From contig DATKBT010000125.1 in assembly GCA_035546295.1 (NCBI GenBank), positions 1-64,000 on the forward strand: 64,000 nucleotides of DNA. Reading direction: 5' to 3'. The position numbers and the translations under genes were made by a program. The notes beneath the pieces are model-generated. The model was not told the DNA's origin and did not search any database. It saw nothing but the letters and a program-made list of their open reading frames with translations. The DNA comes from DATKBT01 sp035546295 (GTDB taxonomy: Bacteria > Acidobacteriota > Thermoanaerobaculia > Multivoradales > Multivoraceae). Below, one piece after another: positions 24,390 to 31,464 of this stretch. The stretch's first letter is position 1. Each line of letters begins with the position of its first letter.

Positions 24390-25625
24390 TCACAGACCGG
24401 CGAGCATCTGCCGCGCCGACTCCACCTCCGGATGATCGGGCGACAGGTCGAGGAAGTGCTGCAGGTGCTGCTTGGCCTCGGCGGTCTTGCCGGCGCCGGC
24501 GAGCACCCGCCCGAGCAGGTAGTGAGCGGGACCGTAGCTGCCGTCTGCTTCGATCAGCGTCTCGGCGATCACCTGCGTCTCGGTCGACTGACCCGCCTCG
24601 AACATCTCCTCCCCCTTCTTCAGGAGGTCGCCCTTCGCCGGCGGCATCGCCGTGAGCCAGCGCTTGCCGGCGGCCTTCGCCGCGTCGTGATCACCCTTCA
24701 TCAGGCGTGAGTAGAAGGTCATCCGCTGCCCTTCGACGTTCTCGGGAGCGACGTTGGCGAGCTTCTCGAGGTAGGGGAGGGCGGCGTCGAACTCCTGCTC
24801 GTTGAAGTGCAGGGCCGCGATGCTCTGGTAGGGGGCCGGAAGCATCGGATCGAGCGCGATCGCCTCCTCGAACAGCGCGATGGCCTCCTGTTCCTCTTCG
24901 GCCCGAACGGCGGCCACCCCCTCGTTGTAGACCTGGCGGGCGAACTCTCCCGCGATGCCGAGAGTGCTCAGGTGCTCGCGGACGGCCGGCAGCTCGTCGG
25001 TCCTGCCCTGGGCGCGGTAGATCGGGTAGGCCGCGGGGGCCGCCGCCTGCAGGTTGTCGGGCGCCAGCTCCAGGAACCGCTCGAGCGCCGGCGCCGCGAC
25101 GTCGATGTTCCCGCGTCCCGCCTCGATGATGGCGATCAGGCGCTGCGCCTCGGCCAGCTCCGGGTCGAGCTCGGCGGCCGCGACGAACTTCTCCAGCGCG
25201 CCCTCTTCGTTGCCGCCCTGGAGCAGGCCGACGCCCTCGTTGAAGGACTCGACCGCGCGCTGCTTGTTCTGCAGCGCCTCGTCCATCAGCTTGATGGTGA
25301 CGTCGGAGACCATCCCCGGCCTGACCTGGACCGCCATCGTCTCGGTGCCCAGGCCGGGTTTCTCGAAAGTGACGTCGTAGCTCGCCTCCGGCCCGTCGAG
25401 CGTCAGCTCGTACTTGCCTTTCTTGTTGGTGGTTCCCTGCGCGCGCGTGGCGCCGCTGCCGTCGACGACCGTGACCGCGACGTCCGCGAGAGCGCTGCCG
25501 GCGCTGTCGGTCACCGTGACCACGACCTCGCCGCGGCCCTGAGCGGACAGCGATCCGGCGAGGACGATGGCGGCTGCCAGGACGAGAAGGAAGAGCTTCG
25601 AACGAGAGGTGCGGAGTGAAGACAT
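24390..25625 (-). CDS. Secreted TPR protein with carboxypeptidase-regulatory-like domain
   Basis: The 411-residue product has a signal peptide (1-29, ending LSAQG), a CarboxypepD_reg-like beta-sandwich (VVVTVTDSAGSALADVAVTV to about residue 105) and then five to seven TPR-type helical hairpins (about 115-405). Motifs such as NEGVGLLQGGNEEGALEKFVAAAELDPELAEA and AHYLLGRVLAGAGKTAEAKQHLQHFL match TPR consensus spacing. Proteins with this layout are frequent in Acidobacteriota and probably assemble envelope complexes. The stop converges on the membrane protein gene 12 bp away. Confidence 0.8.
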   Translation of the reverse strand: MSSLRTSRSKLFLLVLAAAIVLAGSLSAQGRGEVVVTVTDSAGSALADVAVTVVDGSGATRAQGTTNKKGKYELTLDGPEASYDVTFEKPGLGTETMAVQVRPGMVSDVTIKLMDEALQNKQRAVESFNEGVGLLQGGNEEGALEKFVAAAELDPELAEAQRLIAIIEAGRGNIDVAAPALERFLELAPDNLQAAAPAAYPIYRAQGRTDELPAVREHLSTLGIAGEFARQVYNEGVAAVRAEEEQEAIALFEEAIALDPMLPAPYQSIAALHFNEQEFDAALPYLEKLANVAPENVEGQRMTFYSRLMKGDHDAAKAAGKRWLTAMPPAKGDLLKKGEEMFEAGQSTETQVIAETLIEADGSYGPAHYLLGRVLAGAGKTAEAKQHLQHFLDLSPDHPEVESARQMLAGL

Positions 25626-25731
25626 CGGGTCCAGCCTTTGACGAAAGAGGAAGGTCGCCGGCGCCGCGCAGCGGCCACCGGGCGAGCCTCATCCGAAGTC
25701 TATCCTCTCGGCGCGGCAGGCTGCGCGCCGG

Positions 25732-26874
25732 TCAGCTCGAGCAGGTCTCGAAGGCGTCGAGATCGACGACCGCGGGGGCCGCGGTGCCGAGCTGGTTGCC
25801 GTAGGTCTTGACCGTGCCGGTCTCCAGATCGGTGACCGTCACCGTGTAGGCGACGTCGGTCGAGGCCGCGACCAGCACCCAGAACTTCTGGTTGAAGTTG
25901 CAGCCGTCGAGCACCTTGACCAGCATCTCCCAGTTCAGCGGCTCGTAGAACCAGAACAGACCCGAGCCGTCGCTGCTCATGTCGGCGACGCGGCCGACTC
26001 CGGCGCCGTTGGCGTCGGTGAAGGCGACGGTGACCTTGAAACGGCCGCCGACGAGGCAGAGCTGCTCGTCGGTGGTGGCGCACGTGATCCCCGCGCCGGC
26101 CGGACGACTGTTGGCCAGCATGAAGTCGAAGCCGGCCAGCAGGTCGAGCGTGGGGAAGTCGTTGTGGTCGGCGCCCGCGACCTCGTCGACCTCGAAGGGG
26201 ACCTGGAGCGACGTCCACTGGTCGACGAGCTGCGGCAGCGCTGCCTCGTGGTTGGGATCCTCGGCTCCGTAGAGCATGCGGATCGGCGGCACGTACGTCC
26301 CCGCCACCGAGGTCACCGCGAGGAAGGGTGCCCCCAGCGTGAAGACGCTCGAGACCGGAAGCTCGGCGCCGTAGGCGAGCAGGTAGGCGAAGGCGCCGCC
26401 GGCCGAGTGGCCCGCGATCGAAACGTGGGACGGGTCGATCGCCAGCAACGACTGGACACTCGAGATCGTCGCTTCGACCAGGGCCTGGTCCTGGCCGGCT
26501 CCCCAGCCGAGCGCGCTGTTCGCCGTCGGCAGCGCGAGGACGGTGCTGAGGAGATCCGCCTCTCCCGACAGCAGGCTGCGGTAGAAGCTCGGCGCGGAGC
26601 CGCCGCCGTGGAGGAAGACCACGAGCGGGCTCGGCAGCTCTGGGTCGACCTTGGCGGGCACGTAGAGGTGGTAGTCGGTGAGCCCCGGGAGCTGGACCAC
26701 GCTCCAGCCGCTCGACACCTGAGCGCCGGCTCGGTCGGGTGAGAGAGTGACCGCGAGCAGAGCGAGGACCGCGGCCATGACGAGACGGGTCACGGCGAGA
26801 CGGGTCACGGCGAGGCGGGCGAGGCGGGTCACGGCGAGGCGGGTCACGGCGAGGCGAGTGGGCAGTCGCTTCAT
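25732..26874 (-). CDS. Secreted alpha/beta hydrolase (esterase/depolymerase-like) with C-terminal accessory domain
   Basis: The 380-residue protein has an HGGG oxyanion motif at 89-92, the nucleophile S157 in GHSAGG, an Asp in LYGAEDPN (about 210) and a His in GADHNDF (about 245), a complete catalytic triad like that of feruloyl esterases and PHB depolymerases. A C-terminal domain (about 275-380) with LFWFYEPLNWEMLVKVLDG and TVTVTDLETG is seen on many acidobacterial secreted proteins and recurs as a relic at 13.9 kb. The signal peptide is preceded by in-frame RLAVT repeats encoded by a 15-bp tandem array. An internal ATG at 26778 would skip them. A TATAGA hexamer lies 9 nt before the first ATG. 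Confidence 0.82.
   Translation of the reverse strand: MKRLPTRLAVTRLAVTRLARLAVTRLAVTRLVMAAVLALLAVTLSPDRAGAQVSSGWSVVQLPGLTDYHLYVPAKVDPELPSPLVVFLHGGGSAPSFYRSLLSGEADLLSTVLALPTANSALGWGAGQDQALVEATISSVQSLLAIDPSHVSIAGHSAGGAFAYLLAYGAELPVSSVFTLGAPFLAVTSVAGTYVPPIRMLYGAEDPNHEAALPQLVDQWTSLQVPFEVDEVAGADHNDFPTLDLLAGFDFMLANSRPAGAGITCATTDEQLCLVGGRFKVTVAFTDANGAGVGRVADMSSDGSGLFWFYEPLNWEMLVKVLDGCNFNQKFWVLVAASTDVAYTVTVTDLETGTVKTYGNQLGTAAPAVVDLDAFETCSS
26781..26858 (-). repeat. 15-bp tandem repeat inside the signal-peptide coding region
   Basis: Four 15-bp units (CGAG(A/G)CGGGTCACGG on the plus strand) at 26781, 26796, 26820 and 26835, plus 9-bp partial units at 26811 and 26850. All unit lengths are multiples of three, so the array adds or removes RLAVT blocks at the hydrolase N-terminus without a frameshift. 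Confidence 0.9.
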
Positions 26875-26883
26875 GGTAATGCT

Positions 26884-26889
26884 TCTATA
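26884..26889 (-). promoter_or_regulatory. -10-like TATAGA before the hydrolase gene
   Basis: On the minus strand TATAGA is followed by 9 nt and the ATG at 26874. The rest of the 202-bp gap up to 27076 holds no gene I can support; a TACAAT on the minus strand near 27050 is a second possible -10. Confidence 0.35.
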
Positions 26890-27076
26890 GCATGAGAGGG
26901 GACTGGGGCGCCAGGGGCGGCGGGTCGAACCTCTCGATGGATGCTCCTGAATCGGCTTTGCTTAGCCTTTGGTTGCGGCGCTCCCTGAGGAGCTTGCCCT
27001 GGGCGCGGGTCCCCAACGGGCTCTCGATGTCGTGAACGCATTCATTGTAGTCGATCGATATCTCGACGACCAGCCC

Positions 27077-27631
27077 CTACTTCGACCCCGGGCGGAATGC
27101 CTGGATCCGCTCGGGGTCGGTGGTGAGGAAGGGCCCCCCGATCAGGTCGATGCAGTAGGGGATCGCCGGAAAGACGGCATCGAGACACTCCCGGATCGCT
27201 CGCGGCTGCCCGGGGAGGTTCACGATCAGGGTCGCGCCGCGCACGGCCGCGGTCTGACGCGAGAGGATGGCGGTGGGGACCTTCTCGAGCGAGACCTTGC
27301 GCATCAGCTCGCCGAAGCCCGGCATCTCCTTGTCGGCGACGTCGAGGGTGGCCTCCGGAGTCACGTCACGGGCCGTTGGCCCGGTGCCGCCGGTGGTCAC
27401 CACCAGGCAGCAGCGCTCGTCGTCCGCCAGCTCGCGTAGGGAGGCGGCGATCGTCTGTCGATGGTCCTCCACGAGGCGCGAGAGCGCCTCGAAGGGGCTG
27501 GTGAGCACCTCCGCCAGATAGTCGCGAATGGCGGGTCCTCCACGATCCTCGTACTCCCCGCGGCTCGCCCGGTCCGAGACCGTGAGCACGCCGATCCGCG
27601 CCGGCTCGACGGCGGTGCGCGGGCTCGTCAT
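27077..27631 (-). CDS. mogA: Molybdopterin adenylyltransferase
   Basis: The 184-residue length suits MogA. The protein shows the fold's hallmark motifs: GVLTVSDRASRGEYEDRGGP (about 13-32), the active-site TTGGTGPTARDVTPEAT (about 80-96) and NLPGQPRAIRECLDAVFPAIPYCIDL near the end. MogA adenylylates molybdopterin before molybdenum insertion, in the cytoplasm. No other moa/moe genes are in the window; it follows mdh on the same strand after 13 bp, so it is probably cotranscribed with it. The start ATG lies in a duplicated segment that also carries the mdh stop codon. Confidence 0.92.
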   Translation of the reverse strand: MTSPRTAVEPARIGVLTVSDRASRGEYEDRGGPAIRDYLAEVLTSPFEALSRLVEDHRQTIAASLRELADDERCCLVVTTGGTGPTARDVTPEATLDVADKEMPGFGELMRKVSLEKVPTAILSRQTAAVRGATLIVNLPGQPRAIRECLDAVFPAIPYCIDLIGGPFLTTDPERIQAFRPGSK

Positions 27632-27657
27632 CCGAGCAGGCTGCTCATCCGAGCAGG
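27628..27657 (-). repeat. 13-bp direct duplication at the mdh/mogA junction
   Basis: TCATCCGAGCAGG occurs at 27628-27640 and 27645-27657 (period 17). On the minus strand one copy carries the mdh stop (GGATGA) and the other the mogA start (GGATGA), as if an ancestral ATGA overlap had been duplicated. Confidence 0.8.
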
Positions 27658-28625
27658 TCGGCGACGCCCGCCCGCTCCTCGCGCAGCTCCTGGTCGGTCG
27701 CGTCCATCTTCTCGCGGCTGAAGCCGTCGACTTCGAGACCCTGGACGATCGAGTAGCGGCCGTTCGCCACGGTCACGGGATAGGAGTAGATGACGCCCTC
27801 AGCGATTCCGTAGGAGCCGTCGGAGGGGATCGCCATGCTCACCCAGTCGCCGTCGGGTGTGCCCTGCCACCAGTCGCGAACGTGGTCGATGGCGGCGGCC
27901 CCTGCCGACGCCGCCGAGGAGGCGCCGCGGGCCTTGATGATGGCGGCGCCGCGCTGCTGCACGGTGGGGATGAACTCGTTGCGCACCCACTCTTCCTCGA
28001 GGCGGTCGCCGATCGGCTCGCCGTCGACGGTGACGTGGCGGACGTCGGGGTACTGCGTCGCCGAGTGATTCCCCCAGATCGTCATGCGGCGCAGCTCGGT
28101 GGTGTGGCAGCCGAGGCGGCCGGCGACCTGGCTCAGGGCCCGGTTGTGGTCGAGCCGCGTCATCGCCGTGAACTGCGCGCGGTCGAGGCTCGGAGCGTTG
28201 GCGCTCGCGATCAGGGCGTTGGTGTTCGCCGGATTTCCCACCACCAGCACGCGGACGTCGCGGCCGGCTTTGGCGTCGAGCGCCTTGCCCTGCGCGGAGA
28301 AGATCTTGGCGTTCTCGAGGAGCAGGTCTTTGCGCTCCATGCCCGGACCGCGCGGGCGCGCGCCCACCAGCATCGCGACGTCGACGCCGTCGAACGCCTC
28401 CTCGGCGCGGTCGGTGGCGACGATGTCGTGGAGCAGCGGGTAGGCGCAGTCGCGCAGCTCCATCACCACGCCTTCGAGGGCGCCGAGGGCGGGTGTGATC
28501 TCGAGGAGCTGGAGGCTCACCGTCTGGTCCGGTCCCAGCATCTCGCCGGCCGCGAGGCGAAAGACGAGCGAGTAGCCGATCTGGCCGGCGGCGCCGGTGA
28601 CCGCGACTCGTAGGGGCTTCGTCAT
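27645..28625 (-). CDS. mdh: Malate dehydrogenase
   Basis: The 326-residue enzyme matches the cytosolic/bacterial type 1 malate dehydrogenase: the NAD-binding TGAAGQIGYSL (about 10-20), GARPRGPGMERKDLL with substrate-binding Arg residues (about 89-103), VVGNPANTNA (about 126-135), TRLDHNRA with the catalytic Asp (about 154-161) and the catalytic His in WGNHSATQYPD (about 184-194). It interconverts malate and oxaloacetate in the TCA cycle. The short LLG terminus directly precedes mogA. It lies downstream of rpmB on the same strand, but a hairpin between them probably separates the transcripts. Confidence 0.95.
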   Translation of the reverse strand: MTKPLRVAVTGAAGQIGYSLVFRLAAGEMLGPDQTVSLQLLEITPALGALEGVVMELRDCAYPLLHDIVATDRAEEAFDGVDVAMLVGARPRGPGMERKDLLLENAKIFSAQGKALDAKAGRDVRVLVVGNPANTNALIASANAPSLDRAQFTAMTRLDHNRALSQVAGRLGCHTTELRRMTIWGNHSATQYPDVRHVTVDGEPIGDRLEEEWVRNEFIPTVQQRGAAIIKARGASSAASAGAAAIDHVRDWWQGTPDGDWVSMAIPSDGSYGIAEGVIYSYPVTVANGRYSIVQGLEVDGFSREKMDATDQELREERAGVADLLG

Positions 28626-28736
28626 TGCGGCCGTTCCGTAGCTGGAGAGTGATCGAGGAGTCGGGATCCGGTTCTTCGGCTGTTTCCCGGCGACGCGCCG
28701 AGGGCGCTTGGAGCCGGAGAGAATCGAGTAGCCGGA

Positions 28737-28757
28737 GATGTGCTAGCCCAGCACATC
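28737..28757 (-). terminator. Hairpin downstream of rpmB
   Basis: GATGTGCT (28737-28744) and AGCACATC (28750-28757) form a perfect 8-bp stem with a 5-nt loop, starting 5 nt after the rpmB stop. There is no U-run, so termination would be weak or need a factor. Confidence 0.5.
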
Positions 28758-28762
28758 GAAGG

Positions 28763-29002
28763 CTACGTGACGTCTTTCAGCTGCAGACCCTGGTCGCGCA
28801 GGAAAGCCATCAGTCCCTTCTTGTCGATCGTGCGCAGCGCACGCGTCGACACCTTGAGGCGCACCGTCCGGCCGAGCTCGGGGACGTAGAGACGCTTGTT
28901 CTGGACGTTGGGCTTCTGCCACCGGTTGGTGACGTTGTGCGAGTGGGAGACGTTGTGGCCCGACAGGGGCTTCTTGCCGGTCAGCTGGCACTTCCTGGGC
29001 AT
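28763..29002 (-). CDS. rpmB: 50S ribosomal protein L28
   Basis: The 79-residue protein begins MPRKCQLTGKKPLSGHNVSH and contains the L28 core NVTNRWQKPNVQNKRLYVPE and KVSTRALRTIDKKG. L28 binds 23S rRNA in the large subunit. The usual rpmG (L33) partner is absent. AAGGAG lies about 8 nt upstream of the ATG, and a good sigma-70-like promoter is found about 120 bp upstream. Confidence 0.96.
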   Translation of the reverse strand: MPRKCQLTGKKPLSGHNVSHSHNVTNRWQKPNVQNKRLYVPELGRTVRLKVSTRALRTIDKKGLMAFLRDQGLQLKDVT

Positions 29003-29118
29003 CGCTGACTCCTTGCGGAGGAACTCTGGGAGGGTGGGGCGCTCCGGGCGTCGGCTCGTGCAACGGTCCGCGGGACCCGCGAGGATCCGAGGCCGCGCTG
29101 CGGGCGCACGAAGTCGGG

Positions 29119-29146
29119 AGTATAGTCGATCGGCGATTCCTCGCAA
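29119..29146 (-). promoter_or_regulatory. Sigma-70-like promoter of rpmB
   Basis: On the minus strand TTGCGA (29146-29141), a 16-bp spacer and TATACT (29124-29119) form the best -35/-10 pair I found. The leader to rpmB would be about 110 nt. Its complement also reads TATAGT on the plus strand, which might serve the divergent peptidase gene. Confidence 0.5.
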
Positions 29147-29164
29147 GCTTCTTCGGTTGCCCTG

Positions 29165-30334
29165 ATGCCCGAGCTCGAACGCTGCGTCTCGTTCCTGCGA
29201 CGCCTGATCCAGACCCCGAGCCTGCCCGGGCAGGAGGAGGATCTCGCACGCCTCGTGCTCGCCGAGATGCAGGACCTGGGCTACGACGAGGCCGCCGTCG
29301 ACGAGATGGGCAACGTCGTCGGCACGATCCGCGGGCGAGGCGACGCTGCGAGCGTGGTGTTCAACACCCACCTCGATCACGTCGATGTCGGTGATCCCTC
29401 GCGCTGGCCGCACCCGCCGTTCGGCGGCGAGATCCACCAGGAGCGCGTCTGGGGGCGCGGCGCCGTCGACATCAAGGGGCCGCTCGCCAGCCAAGTCCAC
29501 GCCGCCGCTTCGCTCCTTCACGAACGGCCGCCGGGCGACGTGCTGGTGACCGCAGTGGTGCAGGAGGAGGTCGGCGGCGTCGGCGCCCGCGCTCTGGCGC
29601 ACCGGCTCGATCCGGCGTTGATGGTGGTGGGGGAGCCGAGCAGCAACCAGGTCCGGCGTGGGCATCGCGGGCGCACCGAGATCCTGGTCCACCTCGTCGG
29701 TCGCAGCGTCCACGCCAGCGTCCCCGCGAGCGGTCTCAACCCGCTGATCTCACTCGGCCGTTTCCTGGCGCGTCTCGAAGAGGTCGAGCGCGTCGAGCAC
29801 CCCGAGCTCGGTCGCAGCTCCGTGGCGCCCACCCTGCTGCGCACCGACCAGACCAGCGGCAACGTGGTGCCGGGGGAGGTCTGGCTGACCTGCGACTGGC
29901 GCAACGTACCGGGCGAGGAGCCCGAACGGGCTCGCGAGAGCCTCGAGCGGCTCGCCCTGAAGGTGGCCGAGCCCGGGGTCGCGGTCGAAGTCACCATCCC
30001 GACCCAGCCGCTGGTGAGCTGGACCGGCCGCACGGTGGAGATCTCGGCGGCTCATCCGGCGTACCTCCTCGGGGCCGAGCACCCGGCCGTGGTCGCGGCG
30101 AGCGCGCTGGCGGCGGAGTGCGGCGCCGCGGGCGAGGCCGACGTCTGGCGCTTCGCCACCGACGGCAGTCACTTCTACGAGGCCGGCTTCATCCCGGTCG
30201 GGTTCGGGCCGGGGGACGAAGGGCTGGCTCACACCGTCGACGAGAACGTCGAGATCTCGGCGCTCGAGCTGTCGCTCGCGGTCAACGCCAGGCTCGGACG
30301 CGAGCTCGCCCGGCGGACCGAACAGGAGGCGTGA
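29165..30334 (+). CDS. M20-family peptidase (ArgE/DapE/YgeY-like)
   Basis: The 389-residue protein carries M20 metal ligands: H70 and D72 in NTHLDHVDVG, D101 in GAVDIKGP, the Glu pair in VVQEEVGG (about 134-135), an Asp or Glu in VGEPS (about 158) and a late His near GLAHTVDENV (about 360). The lid domain with GRSVHASVPASG lies at about 178-190. It resembles the ArgE/DapE group and YgeY-like hydrolases that act on carbamoylated or acylated amino acids. The substrate is not determinable here. It differs from the first M20 gene in the window, so the two are not recent duplicates. It converges with the DUF368 gene 9 bp away. Confidence 0.85.
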   Translation: MPELERCVSFLRRLIQTPSLPGQEEDLARLVLAEMQDLGYDEAAVDEMGNVVGTIRGRGDAASVVFNTHLDHVDVGDPSRWPHPPFGGEIHQERVWGRGAVDIKGPLASQVHAAASLLHERPPGDVLVTAVVQEEVGGVGARALAHRLDPALMVVGEPSSNQVRRGHRGRTEILVHLVGRSVHASVPASGLNPLISLGRFLARLEEVERVEHPELGRSSVAPTLLRTDQTSGNVVPGEVWLTCDWRNVPGEEPERARESLERLALKVAEPGVAVEVTIPTQPLVSWTGRTVEISAAHPAYLLGAEHPAVVAASALAAECGAAGEADVWRFATDGSHFYEAGFIPVGFGPGDEGLAHTVDENVEISALELSLAVNARLGRELARRTEQEA

Positions 30335-30343
30335 GCCGAGCGC

Positions 30344-31363
30344 TCACGCCTGCTCGTCGCCGTCGCTCGCTGATCTGCCGAGCCGGCTGATCCCGGTCGT
30401 GGCGAGAAAACCGAGCACGATCAGCCCGACGCTGCCCGCGACCTGCCCGGCACCTGGGCGGAAGTAGCGGACCGGCAGCTCGGCGATCTCCACTTCGATG
30501 CTCATCGTGGCGTCGACAGCGTCGATGCCGGAGGCGGGGGTTGCCGCTGGCGCCGCGGTCTCCTGGAAGGGCCAGAGCCCGAACACCGCGCCGACCAGGA
30601 GTCCTGCGAGCACCCCCAGCGTCGCCTTCTCGTAACGTCTCAGGAGCAGGGCCAGCAGGTTGCTGACTCCGGCGATGCCGATCGCGACGCCGATGCCGAC
30701 CGGCAGCAGCACGGTCAGCGCCGGGTCGAGCGCCGTGCCGAGGTCGCGCGCGGCGAGCGCGTCCTTGACGTCGTCGATCGCGGTGAGGATCGGCAGGTAC
30801 TGACCGAGCAGCAGCAGGAGATAACCACCGCTGACTCCGGGCAGGACCATCGCGCTGGCGCCGGCTGCGCCGGCGAGGGTCAGAGCGAGGAAGCCTCCGC
30901 CGCCGGCCACCGCGGCCGGGCCGGAGGCCTGCGCGATCCCGAGCACGGCCATGCCGATGGCGCCCACGGCGGCGCCGATCCAGGCGCCCCGGGTGGCCGG
31001 CCGGATCATGCCGATCAGCAGCGGCAGGCCGCCGAAGGTGAGGCCGATGAAGAGGCTGTACATCACCCAGCGATGGTCGACCACGAGGTCGCGCAGCGTT
31101 CCCGCGAGCAGCACGATGGCGAGGCCGGCGCTCCCCGCGATCAGCGCGAGGAGCGCGAGCGTGACGGTGCGGAAGCGCAGCGTGGTGACCTCGGCGACGG
31201 CGCGCACGAAGCGCGGGTAGATGCCGACCGCCAGCAGCATGGTGCCGCCGCTGATGCCGGGCACCAGGTTGGCGAGCCCCATCAGGACGCCGCCCGCGAT
31301 CGCGCGCGGGGCGACGGCGACCAGCCCGGGATCGCTCGCCTCGTGCTGGGGCGCCTCGGTCAT
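30344..31363 (-). CDS. DUF368 (PopT-type) undecaprenyl-phosphate translocase candidate
   Basis: The 339-residue protein has eight to nine membrane helices and two internally similar motifs, GLANLVPGISGGTMLLAVGIY (about 29-49) and AMVLPGVSGGYLLLLLGQY (about 172-190), the inverted-repeat signature of DUF368. DUF368 proteins were reported to recycle undecaprenyl phosphate across the inner membrane for cell-wall synthesis. A loop of about 45 residues near 275-320 precedes the last helix and is longer than I would expect. It stands alone between two peptidase genes. Confidence 0.85.
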   Translation of the reverse strand: MTEAPQHEASDPGLVAVAPRAIAGGVLMGLANLVPGISGGTMLLAVGIYPRFVRAVAEVTTLRFRTVTLALLALIAGSAGLAIVLLAGTLRDLVVDHRWVMYSLFIGLTFGGLPLLIGMIRPATRGAWIGAAVGAIGMAVLGIAQASGPAAVAGGGGFLALTLAGAAGASAMVLPGVSGGYLLLLLGQYLPILTAIDDVKDALAARDLGTALDPALTVLLPVGIGVAIGIAGVSNLLALLLRRYEKATLGVLAGLLVGAVFGLWPFQETAAPAATPASGIDAVDATMSIEVEIAELPVRYFRPGAGQVAGSVGLIVLGFLATTGISRLGRSASDGDEQA

Positions 31364-31464
31364 GGTCGCGCATCCTCACCGAAGCCCCGACTTCGCGCAA
31401 GGAGGCGTGGGCGCGGATACCATGTCAGGTCTCGCCCTTTCGCCGACTCCTCGGAGGCCCGCCC

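Noticed and set aside
26969..27439. A plus-strand frame opposite mogA
   Set aside because: mogA is clear on the other strand. The first 100 bases, in the intergenic gap, have no ribosome binding site or homology.
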